Positions 21,104 through 32,789 of a stretch of 64,000 nucleotides of DNA are shown piece by piece; positions within the stretch are counted from its first letter, which is position 1; each line of letters starts with the position of its first letter. This DNA comes from Rhodeus uyekii. Lineage: Eukaryota > Chordata > Actinopteri > Cypriniformes > Acheilognathidae. The position numbers and the translations under genes were made by a program. The notes below the pieces were generated by a model. The model was given only the letters and a program-made list of their open reading frames with translations. It was not told the origin of the DNA and made no database searches. The stretch is taken from the NCBI GenBank assembly GCA_037043235.1, contig JAWRVZ010000109.1, forward strand, positions 2,243,501 through 2,307,500. The letters are read 5' to 3'.

Positions 21104-22417
21104 ACGCTGGTCATCCCATTCAGAGATCACGCTACAGGCAGCTCTCGATGACGTCGACTGGGACATGTTCCAGGCGAGTTCATCTGACATCAGTGAGTTC
21201 ACAGATGTGGCGCATTTCTTCATCAACACACTAACAGAGCAAGCCACACAAACAATAACAATAGCATCCTTCTTTAATCAGAAGGGACTGAGTACCATCT
21301 GTGCTTTTAGAACTAAATCCTCTGCAGAGGTGAGAGCTGATGCGTTGCTTGTGAATGAGTTAAACTCTTTCTACGCTCGCTTTGATTGTAATCGCGGCAG
21401 GGCGACTCCACCGAGTGATGCGTCAGAGAGAAACACTCAGAGCAGCAACAATCACGTGATCTCTGTCTCGGAGGATGAGGTTCGGAGGGCACTCAAGCGT
21501 GTGGATGTTAGGAAAGCTGCCGGGCTGGATGGTGTTTCAGGACGTGTTCTGCGGTCCTGTGCTGATCAGCTCGCCGGGCTCTTTATATCCATCTTCAATG
21601 AGTCCCTTGCTGTGGTCCCTACCTCCTTCAAAGAATCCACCATCATCCCTGTCCCTAAGAACAGTAAACCCTCTTGCCTAAATGTCTATCGTCCAGTGGC
21701 TCTCAAATCTATAGTCTTGAAGGTCTTTGAGAGACACATCAAAAACAACATTTGCTCCTCCATTCCTGACACTTTGGACCCTCTTCAGTTTGCCTATCAT
21801 CCCAATAGATAGATTGCAGATGCCATCTCTCACGTCCTCCACTCCTCCCTCACTCACATTGACAGCAAAAGTGGGAACTATGCTAGGCTGCTATTTATTG
21901 ACTATAGCTCAGCCTTTAACACCATAGTTCCCATCAAGCAAACCGCCAAACTCTGGATCTCGGCCTGAATTCCTCTCTCTGCCATTTGATTGAAGATTTC
22001 CTCACTGGCAGATCTCAGGTGGTGAGAGTAGGCCAGTTCACCTCCACCTCCATCACCCTGAGTGTGGGAGCTCCACAGGGCTGTGTCCTCAGTCCCCTGC
22101 TCTTCTCTCTCTACACACATGACTGTTTGTCCACACACAGCTCCACCTCTGTCATCAAATTTGCCGATGATACTGTTGTCCTGGGCCTCATTTCCAACAA
22201 CAATGAGACGGCATACTTGGACGAGGTGGAGCAACAGGCATCATGGTGCCAGGACAACTTTCTCTTTCTGAATGTTAGCAAGACCAAAGACCTGATTGTG
22301 GACTTCAGGAAGAAACAGCAACGGTCATACTCCCCTCTCAAGATTAGTGGAGTACCAGTAGAGAGAGTGGGCAGCTTCAAGTACCTAGGTGTAAACATCT
22401 CCGAGGACCTGACCTGG
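21087..22417 (+). pseudogene. LINE reverse transcriptase, interrupted by a stop and frameshift
   Basis: The first frame (to 21812) carries RT landmarks (KAAGLDGVSGRVL, FKESTIIPVPK, NVYRPVAL, ERHI, DPLQFAYHPNR), then an in-frame TAG (21810-21812). The same frame resumes with ISHVLHSSLTH and LFIDYSSAFNTIVP, then shifts near 21955. The third piece has IEDFLTGRSQVV, GAPQGCVLSPLLFSLY, the catalytic KFADDTVVLG (about 22157-22183) and FKYLGVNISEDLTW. A stretch expected before LNSFYARFD appears shortened. It is inactive. Confidence 0.85.
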
Positions 22418-23684
22418 GGAATATTCTTCGTACGTCGCTTACTACATCCAAGATCAGTTGACGCATCCGGGATGAGATAATCGCACTAACTATGAGCTGG
22501 ATGATTCGGTTCTTCAAACGCACCTGTTCTTGACGATTAGTATAGCTGGATTGAGTTATCTGAGATCATTGCGCATTCATGTGCTGTCTTAAAAGGGGAT
22601 ATGTATCGATAGTAGAAACACTGATCAGCAACATTTTGATTGGTCAGCGAGCATGCTGAAAGAGCGCACGCAGTATTTCTTGGTGGCACATAGCTGAAGG
22701 CAACACTTTAAAGCTGCAAAAGCCAGGAGAGAGGATAAATTAAATGTGTGAGTAGCCTAGTGATCGTGTGTGTAATTATATTGACTCATATTAATTGTAC
22801 TGTATTTCATAATCATCTTTTATGTTAGAGCCACCACAGTAAAAAGTAAAAGTAAAATGCAAAAATATTCTACAAAATAGTATCTTTACTAGCGCTGTGC
22901 TGCAAAAAAAAAAGTTAATGAAATAGAATTGCAAAAAGTAATAAAGCAAAAAGTCAGAGAGTCAGACAGATTGAATTGCTTCAAAAGGAACTTCAAAGTT
23001 ATTAAAATACACTAATAAACACACTGTACTATTGAGGACCTTGCATGACTTATTTATTTCATTCCACAGGCAAGAGATGATCAGCTGGATTTTTTTAAAT
23101 AAATAAAATAAACTGTAAAGTAAACTGTGTGCAAAGTTACCTTTTTTCAAAAATGACTGCTTGAGTGCTGATAAACTTTGCGAATGGCACGACACACAGC
23201 ACTTTCACAATGTTCTCCGCATCCCAACAGTAGAGGAACGTGCCTCTCGCAAAGTAGCGCAAGGCAATGCACACAGTTTGAGCTGTAGTTAACGCCCGAC
23301 TACGACTAATTGTATCTAAATTAACTAGATACATTATACACTCACGTGAAAAACTATAGTTTATTTATATATATATATATTTTTTATATTATAATTATTA
23401 TAATTATATTAAATATATTATATTGCACCTTCAGCAACAGGTTTCACTCGTAAAAACGGACAGGACATGCTGCGACAAACTTCCCATTTCACCCCCGCTT
23501 ATAAAGCTGTGATCTAATCCTGCTAACATGAAGTAAGCTGCTCCGAGCAGGTTCAGTTCAACGGACCTGTTACTATGACAACAAGTCCCGGATGAGCGTC
23601 GAAGAACCGAAAAATCCAAGATCATGCGAAATCGTCAACAATCTAATCCAGCTAAGTGAGTTGGCGAGGTACGAAGAATATGCC
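22418..23684 (+). mobile_element. 1,267-bp DNA transposon nested in the LINE, 5-bp TSD
   Basis: Left end GGAATATTCTTCGTAC (22418-22433) and right end GTACGAAGAATATGCC (23669-23684) are inverted repeats with one mismatch, extending imperfectly through TCGC. CCTGG lies on both sides (22413-22417 and 23685-23689). Removing the block rejoins the LINE reading: ISEDLTW before, CALHTLTQVKKAK after. No transposase is visible in either strand. The superfamily is not assigned. Confidence 0.8.
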
Positions 23685-23878
23685 CCTGGACTGCACACAC
23701 TCTAACACAGGTGAAAAAGCCAAGTAGAGACTGTACCATCTGCACCAGCTGAGGAAATTCAGGGTTTCACCAGCTATCCTGAAAACTTTCTATTTAGGAG
23801 TGATAGAAAATGTACTAACTCAGTGCATTGTGGTATGGCAACAGCACCAGTCATGACTGCAATGCCGTGCAAAGAGTT
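23685..23878 (+). pseudogene. LINE 3' coding remainder after the nested insertion
   Basis: It translates to landmarks of the C-terminal part of the same LINE: LHTLTQVKKAK, LYHLHQLRKF, then VLTQCIVVWYGNSTSHD and NAVQRVV. The last codons (GTTGTT) run straight into the large trinucleotide array, so the normal LINE 3' end is missing. Confidence 0.8.
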
Positions 23879-24196
23879 GTTGTTGCTGCTGTTATTGTTT
23901 CTTCTGCTGTTATTGTTTATTCTGCTGTTATTGTTTCTTCTGCTGTTATTGTTGCTGCTGCTGTTATTGTTGCTGCTGCTGTTATTGTTGCTGCTGCTGT
24001 TATTGTTGCTGCTGCTGTTATTATTGTTGCTGCTGCTGTTATTGTTGCTGCTGCTGTTATTGTTGCTGCTACTGTTATTATTGTTGCTGCTGCTGCTGTT
24101 ATTGTTGTTGTTGCTGCTGCTGTTATTGTTGCTGCTGCTGCTGTTGCTGCTGCTTCTGCTGTTATTGTTGCTGCTGCTGTTATTGTTGCTGCTGCT

Positions 24197-24256
<60 letters not shown>

Positions 24257-24488
24257 ATTGTTGCTGCTGCTGTTATTGTTGTTGCTGCTGCTGTTATTGT
24301 TGCTGCTGCTGCTGTTATTGTTGCTGTTGCTGCTGCTGCTGCTGTTATTGTTGCTGTTGCTGCTGCTTCTGCTGTTATTGTTGCTGCTGCTGTTGTTATT
24401 GTTGTTGTTGTTGTTGTTGTTGCTACTGTTATTGTTGTTGGTGCTGATATTGTTTCTTCTGCTGTTATTGTTGTTGCTGTTGCTGTTA

Positions 24489-24523
<35 letters not shown>

Positions 24524-25805
24524 ATTGTTGCTGCTGCTACTACTGTTGTTGTTGTTGTTGTTGTTGCTGCTGTTATTGCTGCTGTTGCTGCTGCTTCTGC
24601 TGTTATTGTTGCTGCTGCTGCTGTTATTGTTGCTGATGCTGTTGTTGTTGTTGTTGCTGCTGTTATTGCTGCTGTTGCTGCTGCTTCTGCTGTTATTGTT
24701 GCTGCTGCTGCTGATATTGTTGCTGATGCTGCTGCTGTTATTGTTGCTGCTGCTGTTATTGTTGCTGCTGCTGTTATTGTTGTTGCTGCTGCTGTTATTG
24801 TTGCTGCTGCTGTTATTGTTGCTGCTGCTGTTATTGTTGCTGCTGCTGTTATTGTTGCTGCTGCTGTTGGTGCTGTTATTGTTGCTGCTGCTGCTGTTAT
24901 TGTTGCTGCTGCTGTTATTGTTGCTGCTGCTGTTTTTTGTTTCTGCTGCTGTTATTGTTGCTGTTATTGTTGCTGCTGCTGTTATTGTTGCTGCTGCTGT
25001 TTTTTGTTGCTGTTGCTGTTATTGTTGCTGCTGCTGTTGCTGCTGCTGTTGCTGCTGTTATTGTTGCTGCTGCTGCTGCTGCTGTTATTGTTGCTGCTGC
25101 TGTTTTTTGTTTCTGCTGCTGTTATTGTTTCTGTTGCTGCTGCTTCTGCTGTTATTGTTGCTGCTGCTGTTATTGTTGCTGCTTCTGTTTTTTGTTGCTG
25201 CTGCTGTTATTGTTGCTGTTGCTGCTGTTATTATTGCTGCTGCTGCTGTTATTGTTGCTGTTGCTGTTATTGTTGCTGCTGCTGCTGTTATTGTTTCTGT
25301 TGCTGCTGCTTCTGCTGTTATTGTTGCTGCTGCTGTTATTGTTGCTGCTTCTGTTTTTTGTTGCTGCTGCTGTTATTGTTGCTGTTGCTGCTGTTATTAT
25401 TGCTGCTTCTGCTGTTATTGTTGCTGCTGCTGTTATTGTTGTTGCTGTTGCTGTTATTGTTGTTGCTGTTGCTGTTATTGTTGTTGCTGTTATTGTTGTT
25501 GCTGTTGCTGTTATTGTTGTTGCTGTTGCTGTTATTGTTGCTGCTGTTATTGTTGCTGTTATTGTTGCTGTTATTGTTGTTGCTGTTGCTGTTATTGTTG
25601 CTGCTGCTGTTATTGTTGCTGCTTCTGCTGTTGTTGTTGCTGCTGTTATTGTTGTTGCTGTTGCTGTTATTGTTGTTGCTGTTGCTGTTATTGTTGCTGC
25701 TGTTATTGTTGCTGTTATTGTTGCTGTTATTGTTGTTGCTGTTGCTGTTATTGTTGCTGCTGCTGTTATTGTTGCTGCTGCTGCTGTTGTTGCTGCTGTT
25801 TCCTG
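23877..25805 (+). repeat. 1.9-kb (GTTATTGTTGCTGCTGCT)n-type array
   Basis: An almost unbroken array on an 18-bp theme, GTT ATT GTT GCT GCT GCT, with 3-bp insertions and deletions that keep the triplet register. The right third is richer in GTTGTTGCTGTTGCT. All three forward frames stay open for hundreds of codons (poly-Leu, Ala/Val/Ile, Cys/Tyr), simply because the unit has no forward stop. On the minus strand one of three frames has TAA. No domain, start context or splice evidence supports a protein. It contains many short CTG/CAG runs of three to five. Confidence 0.9.
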
Positions 25806-26034
25806 TCTGCTCGAGTGGATTGCGTTTGTACCGTCATATAAACATGATTTTTGTTTTAGATCTTAAACTCGACGTTCGTTTGTATTGCTAAATACAATAT
25901 TAGATTATTTAATATATTGTAATCGTTAGCTTTAATCTAAGTCGCTAAACGCGTTAGCATTGTGCTATCTTACTGTCCGTGCATACAGCGTTTTTCTCGC
26001 TCGCGCCTTTTTTCCCGACTTCATCAAACAACTT

Positions 26035-26135
26035 TGTTTATATTGTTTTTCTGTGACCACTGTAAAGCTGCTTTGAAACAATCTACATTGTAAAAAACGC
26101 TATATAAATAAAGGTGACTTGACTTGACTAAAGAG
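26035..26135 (+). repeat. Dispersed fish repeat tail (copy 1)
   Basis: GTAAAGCTGCTTTGAAACAATCTACATTGTAAAAAACGCTATATAAATAAAGGTGACTTGACT is a tail I recognise as common in cyprinid genomes. A second copy lies at 33850-33925. A TTGACT repeat closes it. Confidence 0.6.
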
Positions 26136-27619
26136 AAATTACAAGACTTAATACTGCCAATACATGTGCAAGTAAGACTTATTGCAACTTCATAATATTA
26201 CATCCATGAATTACCTGTAATAGATCTACACATGTGGAGCTTAGTAGGGTGGAGTTTTCTAAAAGTATGTTGTAGTATTTGAAGATTGATCTGAGAGCTC
26301 ATTGGCTAATCAAACAGCAGGAACCAATCAGCTGTGTCCTATAGAGAAGGATGCAATTAGCCTGTGCAATCTAGAGCGTCAAAACAGAGCTTTGTACATA
26401 ATCAATCTTTGTTAGATTATAAGGAATTTATGAGAAAGAGAGAGATTGAGAGGGACTTTATGACCTTTGTGGGGATGTTTTTTTTTTTGTCCCCATGAGG
26501 AAACCGGGTTGTAAATCATACAAATTTTTTGTTGTTGTTGTTTAAAAATATACAAATTAAAAGTTTTCTTTGATGGATAGGTTCGGGGTTAGAAGACAGA
26601 AAACTTAATTTATCTCAGTATAAAAACCATTAAGACAATGGAGTATCCTCATAATGATAGGAATACCAGTGTGTGTTTGGTATAATTCTACAAAACCAGC
26701 AGAAGAGGGCAGACTTCAATGTGTTTTTGAAATCTAGAGACCTGTATTTGACTGAGTGAATGTTTTTTCACATTAAAGGTTAGACTAATATCTGTGTAAA
26801 TTTAGGTTTATTTCAAATATCTTTATCTTCATTAGGAGAAAGCATTAAGAATGTTTGCTTGGGGAGGTTCACAGAAAGCCATTACACAACAACGTCCCTG
26901 TTGGCATACCTGTGTCTTTCCTTTGACACATCTGTGACGGTACTGACCACATCTGAACAAGTCAAGAACACAGAGATCTTCCACATGTAGCACTGTCCTA
27001 GCGTTCGCTCCATGTGTGTAACTCCACATGTTACCTCACTATGGGCAGGATGTGGTCTCAATTGCATTCCTCTCTAGCTGGAATAAGCACGCTTTTCCCT
27101 GTGTTATCCAATCGTTTCAAAATTCAGCAGCCATTATGGCATCTTCCATGGGCTTCCCAATTCGCTCTCAGGCAAGATCACATTTTGTCGGTTCAGTTCT
27201 GACGTAACATCTCTCTTCCATTTAGTAATTTAGACATTCCCAGTCCTGTGCTAGAACATCATTGAATGTATCCTTTCTGTTCTGACCCTTCACACCATCT
27301 CCTGCTGGTCAGTGAGAATATATGAGTGAACATCCCCAGGTTATCTTCTGCCAATACGGCTCAATATTTTGTGACTGTAAATGACTAATTATTACCCATT
27401 TACAGTCCCAATTATATTTAGTTAAGAGTTCTGTACAGTTAGGTCAGTTAGGCATATCATCACTGTAGCAGGCCTAGTTTTTTTTGGTGAAGTAATATGC
27501 AGATAAGAGTTGACCTTTTTGTAGGTCAGATTTAATTAACCTGGCAGTCTGTAAGGCCACTGTTGATCACACTGTAAAAGGAAAAAATGTATATGTGTCT
27601 GTGTGTGTGTCTGTGTGTA

Positions 27620-27655
<36 letters not shown>

Positions 27656-28049
27656 CCTGGTAAACCCTACATTGTAGACAAAGCATTGAGATTTTTTTGG
27701 TCCTTGAAAGAAAAAGCTTATAAATCATACTAATGTTTTTCTGTCAGGTTAAGGTTAGATTAGTGTAAGAGAATAGATCTTACAGTTTGTATTGTCTATG
27801 GAAAATCCCTAATAACCAACGTACAACAATCTGTAAAACTTTAAATTGCTTTCTTCACATCAATCTAAACTCCACACCCTATAATGCAAAAATAAAAAGC
27901 AGATTTGGGACAACTTGAACTGAAATAATAACATTGCATTAGTATTCATACCCTGAAATCAAGCTCAGAAGTGTTTCTATTTTACTGGATCATCTTTGAG
28001 CCGTTTCTTCACTTCCACTGGATTTGATACACAGGAAATAAAATTAAAA
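26136..28049. other. Intergenic, repeats only
   Basis: No gene recognised on either strand. About 26460-26700 and 27640-27800 contain stretches like TTGTCCCCATGAGGAAACC and AAATCATACTAATGTTTTTCTG, typical of a dispersed fish repeat. A (TG)n microsatellite lies at about 27597-27652. Confidence 0.4.
27597..27652 (+). repeat. (TG)n microsatellite
   Basis: Interrupted TG dinucleotide run with a few CTG and ATG interruptions at the left side. Confidence 0.9.
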
Positions 28050-28200
28050 AGCTTTCCTGTGTGTCTAACAGTAGAGAGCAGTGCTTGCAACATCAAGGTC
28101 ATGGGTTCGATTCCCAGGGAAAGCAAGAACTGATTAGAATGTAAATGAGTTTCTTGAATGCAATGCAAGGCGCTTTGGATAAAAGCGTCTGCCAAAAAAA
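28050..28200 (+). mobile_element. tRNA-derived SINE, plus orientation
   Basis: GCTTTCCTGTGTGTCTAACAGTAGAG, then the box-B-like GGGTTCGATTCCC, then AGCAAGAACTGATTAGAAT and the tail GGATAAAAGCGTCTGCC. The B box and tRNA-like head identify a SINE of the tRNA class. Other copies occur at 32598, 36251, 40796, 43717, 53947, 58660 and 58895. Confidence 0.8.
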
Positions 28201-28879
28201 AAAGAGAGTAGAGATGCAACGGAATGAAATAAAAGTACATTTTGTCAATGTAAGCCATGTACATTTCAATACAATTTTGTGCATCTCTGATTAGTACATA
28301 GAATATAGCATGAAAGCCCTGATTTTAGGTTTAAAAGAAGTATACTGATAGTACACTTAAATGCATTTATTTGTTTGTACGGAATATCCCACATTGTGCG
28401 CATACAGGAAAAAGTAGTGTGTAAGCCATGCCAGGGAAAATGAATGATAATGTCCGAATGTGATGTTGTGTCTTTGTAATGAGGAGGCCTTCTAGATCTG
28501 CCGCTCTCCAGAGATTCTGGCCGTTCTCCTCGCGTGTTTACCAGCACTATTCGACCCCAGAGTCTAGTTACCTGGATTTGTCAAACTTACTGGCACAAGT
28601 TGTTCCTTGCGGAGTCCCAGTTGCTTCACATTAGCAAGCCTTTGAGAGCACTTAATGATCAGGCATGTTTTTGTGTCCTGGACGAGTGAACTTGAACCCT
28701 TACCTTGCCGTATTTCACCTGTGTGTGATGGCATAAGAGAAGCTGAGAAACACACACCAACTGCTAAAGCTCAGCAATGCTTTTTCATAAACATATTAAA
28801 TCAAGACCACCTGAATGTGATCGGTTTTATGTCAGACATCTCGGGTGGAGTGAGACTCGTGAGAGAGGGGGGGGAGAGG

Positions 28880-28880
<1 letters not shown>

Positions 28881-28917
<37 letters not shown>
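28881..28917 (+). repeat. (GA)n microsatellite
   Basis: GA dinucleotide run preceded by a G-rich stretch. Confidence 0.9.
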
Positions 28918-28920
<3 letters not shown>

Positions 28921-30289
28921 TGAGGGAGGGAGAGGGAAGACAAAGTTTCTCGGGTATAACAGTAAGGGAGTAATGTAATGTTCTGCAAGCTCTCTCCATT
29001 TACTCCAATCCCAAAAAAGGACATAAATAAAAGCTGTTCATCTAGAAGCCTCTGTCAAAGAGAGAGAGAGTTGGAAGAGGGAGAGCGAGGAAAATTGTTC
29101 TGTTTTCACTGGAGATATTTCATCTGAAGAATCAACATGGGGTGAGTTGAAAATGCATGATTGTGTACAAACCTAATTGAGACACAAGTGCGTCGTGTGT
29201 GTGTGTGTGTTAATGTGAGGAACACATCAGCACGGAGCAGCTCTGAGGCGATTGATACACCTCTTGACATCAGTTTGAGAGGGTGTGTGTGCTCTTACTC
29301 CCTTCTAGTTCACGAGGCCTTCTATCAGAGCTGTGGGTTATGTAACAGCACAAGGAAACAAATATATCATTTACTCTGCTTATGATTTTCTTACAGTCAT
29401 ATGAGGGATGTGAAAACTGCCAACAGGTCTTTTTGTCAACACAACCCTTACCCAGCATACTTCAAGTTTTCTTTTAAGTATTCTTCAAAAAACTTGTAAA
29501 GTTCAAGTATATGTTTAAGAATATTTTATGTAGTAAGCAGTGTTGTCAAATCAATTAATCACACCTAACATAACATTTTTGTATATACACAATATATGTG
29601 TGTTTACATTCACATTCATGCTTTTATCATTGCATTAATTGTTTGTACACACACGGATACACACACACACACACACACAAAATATATTGAGTATAAATGA
29701 GTATAATAATATATACACATTTATTAAACAAAACTGTTGAAGTTAGATGCGATTAATCAATTTGGCAACACTGGTAGTAATTATACTAATATCAATGTAT
29801 TTGTAAGTGCATTATTTCAATCCTGTCTGTGACTAAATATATGCATTTTTTCGTGTATAAATGTACACTATTTAGTGTATTAAGTGTAACATTAGTGAAC
29901 TAGTACACAACTAGTTTATAACGACATTTTTCATTTATAATGCAAATGAACCTCACGTGAATTTATAGGTGCACTGAGAGTTTAGTAGTTAGATACTTGT
30001 CACATTTTTTAGCTTATGTTTTAGTTTTCTTTTGGTTGAAATCCAGATGAGCGAAAGGATCTAAACGCAGCAGTTTAACACTTTCTTTAACAAAACGGAG
30101 GATTTGAAACAAGAACAAATCAGTTAAATACAACATGACGGGAAATTACAATTAACTGAAAGAAACTTGAACAAACAACAAAATGAAAAACAGTTGTAAA
30201 CCATAATAAAACAATAAGTAACCATGAACTTAACTAAACAGAACTAAACAGGAGCCCAGAAATCCCAGATTATCCCTCACTGTGTTATG
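28918..30289. other. Intergenic, no gene recognised
   Basis: A start codon directly followed by a good donor (ATGGGGTGAGT, 29137-29147) is present, but there is no partner exon. Short AC and GT repeats occur near 29195 and 29660. Confidence 0.35.
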
Positions 30290-30706
30290 CATAGTCCTCT
30301 CTGTTGTGGCATTTGTCACTTCCTGTCTGGTGTATCATGTGTCACTTCCTGTCAGTCATGTTGTTTCACTTCCAAGTTCCTTCTGTGTCTCTTTCCATGC
30401 TCTTCCTGCACTTGTCTTGTTAATCACTTACCTTGTTAGTCTCGTCAGGTGTTCCCCATCTCCTCTTGTATAAATACCCTCTTGTGTTCCCAGGTCCTTG
30501 TCAGTTGTTGACTTTGTGATGTTATCTCTACATGTATGGACGCCGTCTCCTTGTTCCACGTGTTTCGGGGGGTTTTGTACTACGAAGTGACATTTCTGTT
30601 CACATTTAAAGTCTTTTGTTTTTTGCCTTTTTAATAAAGAAAGTTCCTACTTGAACTTCATGCTCTCCGTGTTTCCCTCCGTATCGCACACGTTCATCCG
30701 TAACAC
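30290..30706 (+). repeat. Dispersed CT-rich repeat (second clear copy)
   Basis: It aligns by eye with 9715-10083: CACTTCCTGTC phrases, ATCTCCTCTTGTATAAAT, CTTGTCAGTTGTTG, CTCCTTGTTCCACGTG, TTTTGCCTTTTTAATAAAG, then CGTATCGCACACGTTCATCCGTAACA. The shared 3' end suggests a defined element end. Open frames inside are shadows. Confidence 0.6.
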
Positions 30707-32597
30707 ACTGATAATCAGTTTAGCACTTTCAGTGAACTTAACATTATGCTTATAATTTACTGTTCATGTATTATTTTTGCACTTAACATTTACTGCAACA
30801 TTCTTATTTAGGTATTCATTTCTATACTTGAAATAAACATTCTGGGTTCATTCATTCTTTTTTATCAACACCTGAATGTGTTTCAGTTTAATGAAAGGCA
30901 GCATTTTTAACAAAAAAATGAGAAAATCTGTCTTTATCAAGGACAAATTTGATTAATATGCCGTTTAATGTTATTTTGCATGTGCGTCAGCAATGCTTTT
31001 ATCTCTTGTTTCTTTTTATTTATCCTCTCCTTATGCTGTGTGTGAAACCTTAAGCTGGATTGTCTTGCCTTACTTGGTTGTCTGGTATTGAGCCCACATA
31101 TTTCAATAACAGTGTTTGTGTTTGTCAAGCATTCATACTATATTTAGACAACGGGTCTCATTTACTAATAATTGCGTGGATTATTTCGCATTTGTTCATG
31201 AAATTGTTCGCACGCATATTTCACACATTCTCTAGTTCGCATGTTTCTTAAACGAGACCTAGTGTTCATTTCTTGCAACAATCTCCAACGAAACAAAACA
31301 AAAGCCAGAGCGCTGCCCTGACCTCACTTCAGAAGATTTGGGTCATGTGTAATTTTAGCCAAACATAAAACAGCTGTTCCCGTTTACTAAAAGAAGAGAA
31401 CATCCTTCCCACCACCAACATTTCATTTTATTACGTCTATATTTACTCACTCTCGTGTCAATCCAAAACTTTGTCTGTGGGACATGAAAAGTCGAAATTT
31501 TTGAACAAATCATTGGGCCGTTCTTGTCAGGCAGCAGGTCATGGTCACAGCACATGTTTGGGTTAACCACTCATAATAAGATGGTGAACTCTATACTTTG
31601 TTTAGCTAACAGGGAAAGAGTTTTTCAGCAAAGGAATGAAGTCAATGGTGTTAAAGAAACAGAATCTGCAATCTTCACTCATACTCGTCTCAAATCAGTC
31701 ATTTATAATTGTAGACCCATTCTTTGCCTTGAGTCGGTTTGAAGTTACCACAGGCAAAACTGTCAGGAAAAGAGGATCATGCACATCACAGATGGCTTGA
31801 GAGGAAATCCAGTTTCCTCTGTTAGTATTTGGAGATCCCCTTGTTGTGTGGTGGATGTTTAAGAACTGCATTCTGAGCACTTGTATAAGTCACAGATTCC
31901 CACAGGGGACGCAGAGCCAAGTTCTCATCGTGTTGATCTTAAATTTCCATTTCAAGGCAAGAGTTATTCCTAAAGCCTCTTACTAAAAATACACCCATGA
32001 AGGGATGAGCAAACGCTTCGCTGAGAGCAGATTTGTTGATGGAAGCCAGAAAATGATTGAATTCTGAACTTCCAAATATTTGTCTTTAATATGAGTTGTG
32101 TGCGGCATTAATCCATCTTTGCCTGAATTTCGGTTTCCCTGAGATCTGGAGAAAGTCATGTGTTAATAATAGCTTCACTGCTAAGCCATAGTCTTCTGGG
32201 TAGCGACGTTATGGACAAGCCAAGTTTGAGTCCTGGCTTAAGTCTTGTTCCCCTCTTTATATATTAAAAATGAATCAATAGCTGCACCCCAGATGACACT
32301 CTGCACTTATACATGATGTACTTGGTTGCAAAGTTAGCAGAATGTCTAAATTGGATCATCACTTTTTCCATCTGGAATTTTTCAGTTTGAACTCAAACCG
32401 CATGGAGTCGTGAATCAGCCGGGACACACCTAATGTCATTGCAGATTATTGTCACATGGCTGGATATTTTATTGTCTAACGAAACTCAAATGTAAGAGTA
32501 CAAATATTTTTTGGGCTACTATATATGATCTCTGGCTTGCTTAGTTGGGGGAAACTTTATATGCAACAAAATGATTGATCTGACTGTTTGAGAACTA
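30707..32597. other. Intergenic, no gene recognised
   Basis: Both strands were read; only short open frames without recognisable similarity. Slightly GC-richer sequence at 31270-32250 shows no splice-consistent exon. Confidence 0.35.
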
Positions 32598-32712
32598 CAT
32601 TTACATTCATACATTTATCAGACTGATTCTAATCAGTTCTTGCTTTCCCTGGGAATCGAATCCATGACATTGACGTTGCAAGCGCCACACTCTACTGATT
32701 GACTACAGGAAA
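32598..32712 (-). mobile_element. tRNA-derived SINE, minus orientation, degenerate
   Basis: Contains CAGTTCTTGCTTTCCCTGGGAATCGAATCC, the complement of the SINE B-box region, then GACGTTGCAAGCGCC and a tRNA-like end. It is shortened relative to the copy at 53947. Confidence 0.75.
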
Positions 32713-32789
32713 TAGATAAATGAATTTAATAACTTTTTAGTTAATAATTATAGATTTTTAACAATGGAAATGAATCGACACTGAACGTA

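Noticed and set aside
23823..25891. Very long open frames (670-690 residues of Leu, Ala/Val or Cys)
   Set aside because: They are the direct consequence of the stop-free triplet array; all three forward frames are open and none has domain, start or splice support.
28100..28130. tRNA-like B-box sequences at many positions
   Set aside because: They belong to SINEs: no complete cloverleaf with acceptor stem, and the tails are SINE tails.
27900..28800. CRISPR-like or regular spaced repeats
   Set aside because: Eukaryotic context; SINE copies are irregularly spaced and in both orientations.
29137..29147. ATG followed directly by a good splice donor (possible first exon)
   Set aside because: Only one to two codons, no downstream exon in phase, and no recognisable gene before 42 kb.
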